64,000 bases of DNA. It comes from JAKCDU01 sp035551615. Its GTDB lineage: Bacteria; Actinomycetota; Acidimicrobiia; Acidimicrobiales; Palsa-688. Below are positions 15,951-24,556 of this stretch, one piece after another (within the stretch, counting starts at the first letter, position 1; each line of letters opens with the position of its first letter). The stretch spans positions 6,020-70,019 of the forward strand of contig DASZNC010000163.1 in NCBI GenBank assembly GCA_035551615.1. The letters run 5' to 3'. A program made the translations under genes and the position numbers. Under the pieces are notes generated by a model. The model made no database searches. It saw only the letters and a program-made list of their open reading frames with translations, and was not told the DNA's origin.

Positions 15951-17135
15951 ATGAAGGTCAATGCCGATGCGGCGGGGATGGACGCCGGCCGACTGGAGCG
16001 GATCGAGGAGCACCTGCGCACCCGGTACGTGGGGCCGGGCAAGATCGCCGGCGCCCAGGTCGCCGTGGCCCGTAAGGGCAGCATCGCCTACTACCACGCC
16101 CAGGGTTTCGCCGACCGGGAACGGCAGGTGCCGGTGTCCGAGGACACCATCTGGCGCATCTACTCGATGACCAAGCCCATCACCGGCGTGGCCCTGATGA
16201 CCTTGTACGAACGGGGCCATTTCCAGTTGACCGACCCGGTGTCGCGCTTCATCCCCCAATGGAAGGACCTGAAGGTAAGGGAGGGCGATCAGCTGGTGGC
16301 CCCCGAACGGCCGGTGCAGGTGCGCGATCTCCTGACCCACACCGCCGGAATCGGATACGGGCCTGACAACGCCGACCTCGACCTGGGTAACGCCCGCCTG
16401 GACCGCGATCTGGAGGCGATGGCCGATCGCCTGGCGACCACGCCCCTGCGCTTCCATCCCGGCCGCCACTGGCTGTACTCGTTCGGAATCGACGTGTGTG
16501 GGCGCCTGGTCGAGATCATGTCCGGCCAGCGCCTGGACGACTACCTGCGCACCGAGATCTTCGAGCCGCTGGGCATGGTCGACACCGGTTTCTCGGTCCC
16601 GGCCGGCGACGTCGGCCGCTTCGCCGCCTGCTACGCCCGTAACTCCCGCAAGGAGCTGGTGCTGAGCGACGACCCGACGACCAGTTCGTACCTGAGGCAG
16701 CCATCGTTCCTCTCCGGTGGTGGCGGCCTGGTGTCGACCATGGGCGACTACCTCCGGTTCACCCAGATGCTGGCCGGCGGCGGGGAGCTCGATGGGCGGC
16801 GCATCCTGGGCCGAAAGACGGTGGAGTTGATGGCGACCAACCATCTGGCGGGCGGCGCCCAGATGGCCGACCTGGCCCTGGCCAACGGCTACGGCGAGGT
16901 CGGCTTCGAGGGCATGGGCTTCGGGCTCAGCATGGCTGTGAACCTGGGGATGGCCGAGAGCGGAGGTATCGGCTCGCCGGGTGACTACATGTGGGGCGGG
17001 GCGGCATCGACCACGTTCTGGATCGATCCGGTGGAGGAACTGGTGGTGGTCTTCATGACGCAGCTGCTCCCATCGGGGACGTTCAACTTCAGGGGCCAGC
17101 TGCGTTCCCTGGTCTATCCGGCATTGGTCGACTGA
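15951..17135 (+). CDS. Serine hydrolase, beta-lactamase class C / EstB-like family
   Basis: 394 aa. The penicillin-binding fold SxxK motif is in YSMTKPITGVAL (Ser near residue 76), with a downstream YSFGIDVCGRLVE containing the YxN-equivalent tyrosine, and GGGGLVSTMGDYLRF. There is no signal peptide, so a cytoplasmic esterase or lipase-like role is more likely than resistance. The ATG at 15951 has a strong AAGGGGGGA ribosome-binding site; an upstream in-frame ATG at 15909 lacks one. Divergent from the OYE gene. Confidence 0.87.
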   Translation: MKVNADAAGMDAGRLERIEEHLRTRYVGPGKIAGAQVAVARKGSIAYYHAQGFADRERQVPVSEDTIWRIYSMTKPITGVALMTLYERGHFQLTDPVSRFIPQWKDLKVREGDQLVAPERPVQVRDLLTHTAGIGYGPDNADLDLGNARLDRDLEAMADRLATTPLRFHPGRHWLYSFGIDVCGRLVEIMSGQRLDDYLRTEIFEPLGMVDTGFSVPAGDVGRFAACYARNSRKELVLSDDPTTSSYLRQPSFLSGGGGLVSTMGDYLRFTQMLAGGGELDGRRILGRKTVELMATNHLAGGAQMADLALANGYGEVGFEGMGFGLSMAVNLGMAESGGIGSPGDYMWGGAASTTFWIDPVEELVVVFMTQLLPSGTFNFRGQLRSLVYPALVD

Positions 17136-17140
17136 GCGCC

Positions 17141-17146
17141 TAGCCT
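17141..17146 (+). promoter_or_regulatory. TAGCCT -10 box of the VIT-family gene
   Basis: TAGCCT lies 7 nt before the ATG at 17154 and just after the serine hydrolase stop; leaderless-type spacing. Confidence 0.4.
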
Positions 17147-17153
17147 GGCTGCC

Positions 17154-17915
17154 ATGCAGTCCGGCGCCCCGATGACCAAGCTGGCCGCCGCCCTCACCTG
17201 GCTCTCCGGCCGGGACCCGAACAGCACGACCAGGCACCGCGACATCAAGAGCGGCGGGGCCCGGGCCGCCGTGCTCGGGGCCGGCGACGGCCTGATCACC
17301 AACATCTCCCTGGTGCTGGGCGTGGCCGGGGCCACGTCCAACGCCTCGACCGTGCGCCTGGCCGGGGTCGCCGGTCTCCTGGCCGGCGCCTTCTCCATGG
17401 CCGCCGGCGAGCTCGTGTCCACCCGGGCCCAGAGGGAGCTGGCCCAGCGGGAGCTGGACGTCGAACGTCAGGAGCTGGCCGAGGAGCCGGAAGCCGAGTT
17501 GCGGGAGCTGGCCGCCATGTACCGGGCCCGCGGGGTGCCACCCAAGGACGCCATGACGGTGGCCCGCATCCTGTCGGCCAACGAGCACGTGGCCCTCGAC
17601 ACCCACGCCCGCCTGGAGCTGGGGATCGATCCGGAGGAGTTCGGGGCGCCGGCCAAGGCGGCCGTGTTCTCGTTCATATCGTTCACGGTCGGGGCCATCC
17701 TGCCCCTGTTCCCGTGGTTCTTCACCCACGGCCGGACCGGTGTCATCGAGTCGGTGATCATCGGTGCCGTCGCCGCCCTGCTGCTCGGCGCCCTCATCGG
17801 GTTCATGGCCGGCAAGTCGATGCTGGGCACCGCCCTCCGCCAGTTGGTGGTGGCCGTGCTGGCCGCCGGCGTCACGTTCGGGGTGGGTCACCTGCTGGGC
17901 GTGAAGGCGACCTAG
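17154..17915 (+). CDS. VIT1/CCC1 family (putative iron/manganese) transporter
   Basis: 253 aa. RHRDIKSGGARAAVLGAGDG and LITNISLVLGVAGA form the conserved N-terminal helix of the VIT family, and AGAFSMAAGELVSTRAQREL the second. A charged Glu-rich loop (residues about 95-160) corresponds to the cytoplasmic metal-binding domain, and three further membrane segments follow. Members move Fe(II) or Mn(II). It directly precedes the kinase/vWA/PP2C triad (67 bp gap), which is suggestive because Ter-type systems have been linked to metal stress. A second ATG (17172) is also possible. Confidence 0.87.
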   Translation: MQSGAPMTKLAAALTWLSGRDPNSTTRHRDIKSGGARAAVLGAGDGLITNISLVLGVAGATSNASTVRLAGVAGLLAGAFSMAAGELVSTRAQRELAQRELDVERQELAEEPEAELRELAAMYRARGVPPKDAMTVARILSANEHVALDTHARLELGIDPEEFGAPAKAAVFSFISFTVGAILPLFPWFFTHGRTGVIESVIIGAVAALLLGALIGFMAGKSMLGTALRQLVVAVLAAGVTFGVGHLLGVKAT

Positions 17916-17982
17916 TGCTGATCATCTGGGCGCCGGCGCCCGTTCTGCCGCCTGGTCGAGGTCAACGGACGGGACCCTAGGC

Positions 17983-19599
17983 GTGCCCGGACCGGTCGCC
18001 GCCCCATCGGTCGTCCGTCTCGAGGACCTGCGGGTGGGTGACCTCCTGGCCGAGGGCGGCGAGGGGCGGGTGCACCTGCTGCCCAGGCAGCCCCATCTCC
18101 TGTTGAAGTCCTACCGCCAACCGGCCGACCGGTCCCATCTCGACGGGCTGGTCGCCTGGCCGGACCGGGTGACCGCCGAGCGGGCCGGACTGGTCCGGAC
18201 GGCATCGTCGTGGCCGTGCTCGGTGGTCGCCGGCCCCGGCGGCCAGGCGGCCGGGATGCTCATGCCCCGGGCGCCGCGCCGCTTCTCGGTCCGCCACAAG
18301 GACGGTCACAGCCGGCTGGCCTCGCTCAGCTACCTGACGGCCGACCCGCAGCACCGGGCCGTCGCCTACGGCCTGATCCTCCCGCCGCCGGCCAGCGCCG
18401 AACGGGTCGGTCTCGTCTACGCCCTGGCCCGCCTCCTGGCCGCCTTCGAGGCCGGCGACCCGGCCGTCGGGCACGGCGACCTGTCGACCAAGAACGTCCT
18501 GTGGTCCCTGCAGCGGGGCCCGGAGATATTTGTCATCGACTGTGACAACTGTGACCTCTACGGTCCCGATCAGGAGGTCAAAGGAACCGGCCTCCGTCGC
18601 CGGGCCATGACCCCCAACTGGAACGATCCGGCGGTCGCACGGGGCGAGAACCCGACGGCCATGACCGACCGCTACTCGTTGGCGCTGATCTTCCTGCGCA
18701 TCGTGGGCGCCGCCAACTTCCCCATCCAGACGCGCCAGCGCGGAGGTGACCGGGTCGAGATCCGCTTCCCGGCGCCGGCCGGCCCCCTCCTGGAGGCGGG
18801 CGCCCCGGTATGGGACCTGTGTGCCCGGGCCCTGACATTGCGCGAGGTCGGGGCCCGGCCGGCGGCGTCCGATTGGCTGGGCCCGCTGGAGGGGCTGCTC
18901 GACGACCTGGGCGGAGCCGACCTGATGCGCTCGGTGTGGGCCGCCCAGGGGGGCGGGGCGCCGTCGCCGACCCGGCCGCCGTCGGGCTCGCCGCCGGCCG
19001 ACGTGGCCATCATCCCGGAACCGGCCGCTCACAGGGGGCGCTCGTGGAGCCGGGTCAGCCCGGCCCCCCGGTTCGGGGGATCGCCCGTCGGCGCCGGCGG
19101 TTCGTCGGTCGCGGCCGGTTCGTCGGCGGCGCCCGGCGGGTTCGGTTATGCAACGGTGGCCCTGGGTCGGCCCAACCGGCCCCACCCGGCATCGGCCCAG
19201 CAGGGAGCGGCACCGGTATGGGTGCGACCGTCCAGCATCGGCCCGGCGGGGGCGGGTCCGGGGGCCGGCCCGGGCCGTCCGGGCGGTGCGTCAGCGGGCC
19301 TACCTTCGGGCTCGTCGATGGGGGCGCCACCCGGTGGGGCGCCCGGATCGAAACCCCCCAGCCCGTGGCTGAGCAGTGGGGCGACGGCACCCATCTGGCC
19401 CGAGGTGCGGGAGCAGCTGGTGCGTTTCCTGCACTGGTGGGTCGGCCTGCACCGGGCTCTGCTGGCCGCCCTCGCCCCCCGTGGCCGTCGATCCGGGCGT
19501 ATCCGGGCGGTGGTCTTCTGCCTGGCGATCGACTTCATGGTCGTCGTCCTGGCCGGGGCGGCCATCGGCTTGGTCGTCTCGCCGATAATTGTGGGCTGA
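17983..19599 (+). CDS. Protein-kinase-like protein of a TerY-P triad, C-terminal membrane anchor
   Basis: 538 aa, GTG start. A kinase-like core occupies roughly residues 10-310: LAEGGEGRVHLL resembles the glycine-rich loop, LLLKSYR the ATP-binding Lys, GHGDLSTKNVLW the catalytic loop (HxDxxxxN), and FVIDCDNCDLYG the metal-binding segment in place of DFG. A long Pro/Gly/Ser-rich linker follows (about 320-480), and one hydrophobic helix near the C-terminus (FMVVVLAGAAIGLVVSPIIV) would tether it to the membrane. The vWA and PP2C genes come next, reproducing the kinase-phosphatase-TerY triad described for tellurium-resistance-related signalling. Substrate unknown. Confidence 0.82.
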   Translation: MPGPVAAPSVVRLEDLRVGDLLAEGGEGRVHLLPRQPHLLLKSYRQPADRSHLDGLVAWPDRVTAERAGLVRTASSWPCSVVAGPGGQAAGMLMPRAPRRFSVRHKDGHSRLASLSYLTADPQHRAVAYGLILPPPASAERVGLVYALARLLAAFEAGDPAVGHGDLSTKNVLWSLQRGPEIFVIDCDNCDLYGPDQEVKGTGLRRRAMTPNWNDPAVARGENPTAMTDRYSLALIFLRIVGAANFPIQTRQRGGDRVEIRFPAPAGPLLEAGAPVWDLCARALTLREVGARPAASDWLGPLEGLLDDLGGADLMRSVWAAQGGGAPSPTRPPSGSPPADVAIIPEPAAHRGRSWSRVSPAPRFGGSPVGAGGSSVAAGSSAAPGGFGYATVALGRPNRPHPASAQQGAAPVWVRPSSIGPAGAGPGAGPGRPGGASAGLPSGSSMGAPPGGAPGSKPPSPWLSSGATAPIWPEVREQLVRFLHWWVGLHRALLAALAPRGRRSGRIRAVVFCLAIDFMVVVLAGAAIGLVVSPIIVG

Positions 19600-19602
19600 C
19601 GC

Positions 19603-19608
19603 TACGGT
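19603..19608 (+). promoter_or_regulatory. TACGGT -10-like box before the TerY-like gene
   Basis: TACGGT, 10 nt before the ATG at 19619, just after the kinase stop. It may allow the vWA gene to be transcribed separately from the kinase gene. Confidence 0.3.
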
Positions 19609-19618
19609 GGATCCCGAG

Positions 19619-20332
19619 ATGACCAGTACCGAGACCAACGTGAGTGTCGAGGAGCGGTATTCGGTTTTCCCGTTCTACATCTGCCTCGACGTATCCGCCT
19701 CGATGTCGGGTCCTCCGATCGAGAGCGTCAATCAGCAGATGCCGCTGCTGCGGGCCAGCGTGGGAGAGGACCCGGCCGTGGCCGAGGTGATCCGCCTCGG
19801 GATCATCACGTTCAGCGACGTGGCCCGGAGCGTGCTCCCGCTCTGCGATCTGAGCCTGGTCGAAGCCGTTCCCGAGGTGTCGGCTCAGGGCCGGACGTCG
19901 TACGCGGCGGTGTTCGATCATCTCCGTCACGTCATCGAGGAGGACTACTCCAAGAGCCGGGCGGCGGGGGACAGGTGGTACCGGCCGGCCGTGATCTTCA
20001 TCTCGGACGGGCGTCCCACCGACGATCCGCAGCGGTGGCGGTCGGCGCTCGACCGGCTGCTCGATCCTGGTTGGAAACGGCGGCCCAACATCTTGGCCTT
20101 CGGCTTCGGTGAGGCCGATGCCGAGGTCCTGACCACCGTCACCTCGGGCCGCCCGAACCGGGCGTTCATCGCAGTGGAGGGCTCGGAGCCGGCCAAGGTG
20201 GTGCCGGAGCTGCTCGCCGGACTGATCCAGTCGATCGTCAGCTCCTCCGCCAGCGTGTACGACGGTGCCGCCCAGCTCGTGCCGCCGGACCTCCCGAGCA
20301 TGCACGCCATTCCGGTTGACCACCTCGACTGA
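19619..20332 (+). CDS. TerY-like von Willebrand factor A domain protein
   Basis: 237 aa, a single cytoplasmic vWA domain. The MIDAS metal site is complete: DVSASMSG (DxSxS), the Thr of GRTSYAAV, and the Asp of FISDGRPTDD. This matches the TerY family, which acts as a metal-dependent interaction module with a kinase and a PP2C phosphatase. ATG at 19619 is chosen because conserved sequence starts soon after; a GTG at 19607 is possible. The 3' end overlaps the PP2C gene. Confidence 0.88.
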   Translation: MTSTETNVSVEERYSVFPFYICLDVSASMSGPPIESVNQQMPLLRASVGEDPAVAEVIRLGIITFSDVARSVLPLCDLSLVEAVPEVSAQGRTSYAAVFDHLRHVIEEDYSKSRAAGDRWYRPAVIFISDGRPTDDPQRWRSALDRLLDPGWKRRPNILAFGFGEADAEVLTTVTSGRPNRAFIAVEGSEPAKVVPELLAGLIQSIVSSSASVYDGAAQLVPPDLPSMHAIPVDHLD

Positions 20333-21161
20333 CGACCAGCCCGCCTCTCCGTTGCTCGGGCGCCCGTCGCCGGCCGCCCGCGCCGAGCCGGAGCTGGCCG
20401 CCACCGGAACGGCCGGTCGGGCCGGCTGGCGGGCGGACGGGGCCAGCAGCGACTGGTGCACGGTCCGGGCCGCCTCGGTCGTCGGCGCCCGCCACCGCCT
20501 GGCCGGGCAGGCCAGCGACGACAGCTACGCCTGGGCGCTGACCGACGGCCGCCTGATCGTGGCTGTTGCGGACGGGGTCGGATCGGTGGCCGGCGCCGGG
20601 GCGGCTGCGGCCCGGGCGGCCGAGTCGGCGGTGACGGCTCCCGCTGGTGAGGCGGTCGAGTTGACGGCCGCCGGGTCGGCGACCGGCGTCGGCCCCGCCG
20701 CGGACGTCCTCCAAATGGCGATCGCCGCCGCCAACCGGGCGATCGTGGAGGGCGCCACCACTTTGGTGGTGGCGGTGGTGGAGCGCGACGGGCACGTCGC
20801 CCTGGCCCGGGTCGGGGACAGCACCGCTTTCGTGGTGGCCGACGATGCCGCGGTGGAACTGTTCCCGGCCCCGGACCCGGACCGGGCGGACACGGCCACC
20901 GCCGCCCTGCCGGCCGAAGACCCCGAGCCGGAAATGGCCGGGACGGAGCTGGTCGCGGGAGCTGCTCTGATCCTGGTCACCGACGGCGTGGCCGAACCAT
21001 GGCGGGACGGCCCGACGACGGTCGCCCCGGCCCTGATCGAAGGCTTGCGCCGGCCGGCTCCGCCGATCCAGTTACTGGCTCTGGCCGACTTCGAACGTCA
21101 GGGATGTCACGACGACCGCACCTTGGTGGCGGTGTGGCCGAAAGAGCGCCTACTCGCCTAG
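20316..21161 (+). CDS. PP2C-family protein phosphatase of the TerY-P triad
   Basis: About 281 aa. Metal-dependent Ser/Thr phosphatase motifs appear in order: SDDSYAWAL, VAVADGVGSVAGAG (DGxG), ALARVGDSTAFVV (GDS), LILVTDGVAEPW, and CHDDRTLVAV. It presumably reverses phosphorylation by the kinase two genes upstream. The start is uncertain: TTG at 20316 overlaps the TerY gene by 17 bp, and TTG at 20352 would give a small gap; the frame is open further up inside the vWA gene. It converges on the DUF3817 gene 32 bp downstream. Confidence 0.87.
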   Translation: MTTSTDDQPASPLLGRPSPAARAEPELAATGTAGRAGWRADGASSDWCTVRAASVVGARHRLAGQASDDSYAWALTDGRLIVAVADGVGSVAGAGAAAARAAESAVTAPAGEAVELTAAGSATGVGPAADVLQMAIAAANRAIVEGATTLVVAVVERDGHVALARVGDSTAFVVADDAAVELFPAPDPDRADTATAALPAEDPEPEMAGTELVAGAALILVTDGVAEPWRDGPTTVAPALIEGLRRPAPPIQLLALADFERQGCHDDRTLVAVWPKERLLA

Positions 21162-21193
21162 GAGTTCGGCATCGACAGGCACCGACCAGGCAC

Positions 21194-21517
21194 CTACCAG
21201 GCGTCGGCCAGCGCATCGACCCGAGCGCCGTGCAGAGCCCGCAGCTCGACCACATAGCCGCCGCCGGGGATCAGCCCGGCCACCAGGATCGACAAGGTCG
21301 TCCACAACGTCCAGCGCATCCGGGCCCGCACCACCACCACCAGCCCGAGATAGGTCGTGAACACGACGCCGTGGCTGAAGCCGACCACCACCAGGGCGGC
21401 GTAGAGGCCGCCGGTGATCTTGTAGCCGCATACGCCGACCAGCCAGGCCACGCACAGGATCACGAAGAAGGTGGCCTCCCAGAAGGCGACCTTGCGCAGC
21501 AGCTTGACCAGTCTCAC
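21194..21517 (-). CDS. DUF3817 family membrane protein
   Basis: 107 aa with about three membrane segments: FWEATFFVILCVAWLVGVC, YAALVVVGFSHGVVFTTYLGL, and LWTTLSILVAGLIPGGGYVV. The histidine in the second segment (FSHGVVF) and the overall size match DUF3817 proteins, which have no known function. GTG start at 21517, divergent from ppx. Confidence 0.8.
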   Translation of the reverse strand: MRLVKLLRKVAFWEATFFVILCVAWLVGVCGYKITGGLYAALVVVGFSHGVVFTTYLGLVVVVRARMRWTLWTTLSILVAGLIPGGGYVVELRALHGARVDALADAW

Positions 21518-21526
21518 GGCGCCCCA

Positions 21527-21532
21527 AATCTA
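21527..21532 (-). promoter_or_regulatory. TAGATT -10 box of the DUF3817 gene
   Basis: Read on the minus strand, TAGATT ends 9 nt before the GTG start; leaderless-type arrangement. Confidence 0.35.
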
Positions 21533-21584
21533 CCGAGGGAGCTTCCGGATCCGACATTCACGCATCCCGCACAGAGGCGGCGGG

Positions 21585-21590
21585 TACGGT
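21585..21590 (+). promoter_or_regulatory. TACGGT -10 box of ppx
   Basis: TACGGT ends 6 nt before the GTG at 21597 and is preceded by no Shine-Dalgarno. Confidence 0.4.
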
Positions 21591-21596
21591 CAGAGC

Positions 21597-23183
21597 GTGC
21601 GGATCGCCGCCTTCGACCTAGGGAGCAACTCGTTCCACCTGTTGGTCGCGGACGCCCATCCGGACGGCACGTTCGAACCGGTGGCCACCGACAAGGAGAT
21701 GCTGCGCCTGGGTTCGGCGGTGGCCGCCACTGGCGAGATCGGCCGGGTGGGGGCGGCGTCGGCCGTATCGGTGGTGCGCCGCTTCCGGGCCATGGCCGAG
21801 TCCCAGAGCTGCGACGAGATCGTGGCCTGTGCCACGGCGGCGTTCCGGGAGGCGACCGATTCGTTGAGCGTGGTGGACCGCATCGAGGCGGAGGCCGGCG
21901 TCAAGGTCCGGGTGATCAGCGGCCGGGAGGAGGCGCAGCTGATCTTCGACGCGGTGCGGGCGAGTGTGGCTATCGACCGGGGCTCGGCCCTGGCTCTCGA
22001 TCTCGGTGGGGGCAGCCTCGAGGTGATGGTGGGCGACGGGCGGGGCCTGGACTGGGCGACCAGCCTGAAGTTGGGCGTGGCCCGGCTGACGGCCGAGCAC
22101 GTGCGCTCCGACCCGCTCAGCACCGGTGACATCCGTCGGGTCACCTCCACCGTGGCCAAGGCCATCCAGCGGGTCTTGCCGGAGATCCAGCGACGCAAAC
22201 CCCGGTTGGCGATCGGGAGCAGCGGCACTCTGGAAACATTGATCCGTCTGGCCGCCACCCGGCGCTCGGGCACGGCACCGGCCACTGTCAACCAGCTCAC
22301 CGTTCGGGCCCGTGAGATCGAGGCGCTGGGTGCCTGGCTCCTGGAGATGACCTCGGCCGAGCGAGCGTCCCTGCCGGGCGTGGACGCCCGGCGGGCCGAC
22401 CTGCTGCCCACCGGTGCCCTCCTACTGTCCACCGTGCTCGACATCACCAGCGTCGATGACATCGTCGGGTGCGAGTGGGCCCTCCGGGAGGGCATGGTCC
22501 TCGACGCCATCGGCCATCACAGCCGGGCGGAATGGGATCCGGATCCGAAGACCATGCGGCGGGAATCGGTACTCGCCCTGTGCCGGCGCTACCACTGGAA
22601 CGAACCCCATTCCGAGAAGGTGGCCCGCCTGGCGGTGGAGCTGTTCGACGGGATGTCGGTGCTCCACGACCTGTCGGCGGCCGACCGGGAGCTGCTCGAG
22701 ATGGGCGCCCTGCTGCACGACATCGGTGAGCATGTGAGCAAGGACGGCCACGAACGCCACACCGCCTACCTGATCGAGAACGGCCGGCTGCGCGGGTTCA
22801 GCCCGGCGGAGATCGACGTGCTCACCTGCCTGGGCCGATTCCACAAGCGGGGCACCCCTAAGTCATCGTTCGAAGCGTTCGCCCGCCTCAAGGAATCGAA
22901 GCAGAAGCGGGTGACCCAGATGATCGCCCTCCTGCAAATTGCCGATGGTCTCGATCGCAGCCACGGAGGTCCGGTCCGCGATGTGCACGTTTACGCCAAC
23001 CGGGATGTGGTCGAGGTGGTGGTGGAGGCCGACGACGACATCGACCTCGAATTGTGGGGCCTGCGGCGCAAACGGGATCTGTTCGAGCGGGTGTTCGACT
23101 GCCGGCTGGATGTGGTCGACGCCCAGCTGGAACTGGTCCTCGACGCCGACAACCAGGTCACCCGCATCTCCGCCCGGAACTGA
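21597..23183 (+). CDS. Ppx/GppA family exopolyphosphatase with C-terminal HD domain
   Basis: 528 aa. The N-terminal ASKHA phosphatase domain has FDLGSNSFHLLV near residue 5, ISGREEAQLIF, LALDLGGGSLEVMVG near 140, and GSSGTLETLIRLA. An HD-type helical domain follows, with ALLHDIGEHVSKDGHERHTAYLI around residue 375 and ADGLDRSHGG. This two-domain layout is the exopolyphosphatase / pppGpp phosphohydrolase family, so it degrades polyphosphate or a guanosine alarmone. The GTG is chosen because homology starts exactly there. Confidence 0.9.
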   Translation: MRIAAFDLGSNSFHLLVADAHPDGTFEPVATDKEMLRLGSAVAATGEIGRVGAASAVSVVRRFRAMAESQSCDEIVACATAAFREATDSLSVVDRIEAEAGVKVRVISGREEAQLIFDAVRASVAIDRGSALALDLGGGSLEVMVGDGRGLDWATSLKLGVARLTAEHVRSDPLSTGDIRRVTSTVAKAIQRVLPEIQRRKPRLAIGSSGTLETLIRLAATRRSGTAPATVNQLTVRAREIEALGAWLLEMTSAERASLPGVDARRADLLPTGALLLSTVLDITSVDDIVGCEWALREGMVLDAIGHHSRAEWDPDPKTMRRESVLALCRRYHWNEPHSEKVARLAVELFDGMSVLHDLSAADRELLEMGALLHDIGEHVSKDGHERHTAYLIENGRLRGFSPAEIDVLTCLGRFHKRGTPKSSFEAFARLKESKQKRVTQMIALLQIADGLDRSHGGPVRDVHVYANRDVVEVVVEADDDIDLELWGLRRKRDLFERVFDCRLDVVDAQLELVLDADNQVTRISARN

Positions 23184-23268
23184 CGTACCCGAGACGTGCG
23201 TTTCGTGTACACGGTCGAAGCCGGCGTGTGCACAGGATGTACGGGCGCCGGCCGACCGGGTGGACCCC
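23184..23268. repeat. GTAC/GTGCAC-rich palindromic intergenic segment
   Basis: The gap between convergent ppx and an acyl-CoA dehydrogenase holds GTAC at 23185, 23207 and 23239. It also has the perfect palindrome CGTGTACACG (23204-23213) and GTGTGCAC near 23226-23233. The words TTTCG, GTACACG and GTGTGCAC recur in the array at 45.7 kb. It may include a terminator, but no classic GC hairpin with a T-run is seen. Confidence 0.4.
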
Positions 23269-24477
23269 CTAGTTGCGGGGGACCTGGGACCAGGGCACTC
23301 CTTTGTCCACCCGCACGTCGCCGGGCAGGCCGAGGACCCGCTCGCCGATGATGTTGCGCATGACCTCGGACGTACCGCCCTCGATCGAGTTGGCCCGGGA
23401 GCGCAGGAAGTTGCGGGCCGGCGTGCTGACCTCGTTGGCCCCGTCGGGGCGTCGCATCTGGTAGCTGTCGTACAGGGTCCCCTCGGCACCGAGCAGGTCG
23501 ACGCAGAAGGCGAAGATGCGCTTGTTGAACTCGGCCCCGGCCAGCTTGCCCAGCGATCCTTCCGGACCTGGGGTGCCGCTGGCGGCGGCGGCGGTGGCCC
23601 GGGCCCGGGTCAGCCGCTGGACCTCGGCCTCGATCCACAGGCGCATCAGCTGGTCCCGGCGCACCGCGCCGCGGGCGTGGTCGGGCAGGTCGTGCCAGAT
23701 GCGCACGGCCGAGCCGATGGCGCCCGAACCACGCGGGGGAGGGGTGCCGGCGATGGATACCCGCTCGTTCATCAGGGTGACCAGGGCGCCCCGCCAGCCT
23801 TCGCCCACCTCGCTCAGCCGCTCGGAGTCGGGGACCCGCACGTCGGTGAAGTAGACCTCGTTGAACTCGGCGTCGCCGGTCATCTGGCGCAGCGGGCGAA
23901 CCTCGACGCCGGGGGCGTGCATGTCGACGGCGAAGTAGGTCAGGCCGTTGTGCTTCACCGCCTCGGAGTCGGTGCGGGCCAGGACCATGCCGAACCGGCT
24001 GGTGTGGGCCAGCGTGGTCCACACCTTCTGGCCGTTGATGATCCATTCGTCGCCGTCCCGGACGGCCCGGGTCGAGAGGCTGGCCACGTCCGACCCGGCA
24101 CCCGGCTCGGAGAACAGCTGGCACCAGATTTCCTCGCAGGTGAACAGCGGCCGGAGGTAGCGCTGGCGCTGGTCCTCCGAACCCATCGTCAAGATGGTGG
24201 GCGCGGCCATGCCGTAGCCGATGGCGTTGCGGGCCGCCCCCGACGGCGCCCCGGCCTGGCGCAGCCGGTTGGATATGACCGGCTGGAGGCTGCGGGACAG
24301 GCCCAGGCCGCCGTAGCCCTCGGGAAAGTGGACCCACGCCAGGCCGGCGTCGTACTGGGCACCAAGGAACTCCTGCTCCGAGGTGGAGGCCGGCGGGAAG
24401 TTGGCGAGCAGGCGCCCGATCTTGTCCAGGACGATCCCCTCGGTGTCGAGGGAGCTATCGGCAGTGGCGGTCGACAT
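23269..24477 (-). CDS. Acyl-CoA dehydrogenase
   Basis: 402-aa FAD enzyme introducing an alpha,beta double bond in an acyl-CoA. Features include WVHFPEGYGGLGLS at the N-terminus, the flavin/substrate segment CQLFSEPGAGSDVASL, WIINGQKVWTTLAH, and the C-terminal GGTSEVMRNIIGERVLGLP. The nearest neighbours are unrelated, so the substrate is unknown. It is divergent from the PBP gene with a 79-bp gap. Confidence 0.9.
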   Translation of the reverse strand: MSTATADSSLDTEGIVLDKIGRLLANFPPASTSEQEFLGAQYDAGLAWVHFPEGYGGLGLSRSLQPVISNRLRQAGAPSGAARNAIGYGMAAPTILTMGSEDQRQRYLRPLFTCEEIWCQLFSEPGAGSDVASLSTRAVRDGDEWIINGQKVWTTLAHTSRFGMVLARTDSEAVKHNGLTYFAVDMHAPGVEVRPLRQMTGDAEFNEVYFTDVRVPDSERLSEVGEGWRGALVTLMNERVSIAGTPPPRGSGAIGSAVRIWHDLPDHARGAVRRDQLMRLWIEAEVQRLTRARATAAAASGTPGPEGSLGKLAGAEFNKRIFAFCVDLLGAEGTLYDSYQMRRPDGANEVSTPARNFLRSRANSIEGGTSEVMRNIIGERVLGLPGDVRVDKGVPWSQVPRN

Positions 24478-24544
24478 GGCTTCAACCTACGCCGAAACGA
24501 CGGGCGCGTGCCTGGAGTGCCGAGGCCTGGCCGCTGGTGCTGGG

Positions 24545-24550
24545 TAGGCT
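24545..24550 (+). promoter_or_regulatory. TAGGCT -10 box of the class A PBP gene
   Basis: TAGGCT ends 6 nt before the ATG at 24557; no ribosome-binding site. Confidence 0.4.
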
Positions 24551-24556
24551 CGTCTA

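Noticed and set aside
15921..17891. 656-aa minus-strand open frame across the serine hydrolase and VIT genes
   Set aside because: Spans two well-supported plus-strand genes, His/Gln/Gly-rich composition without motifs.
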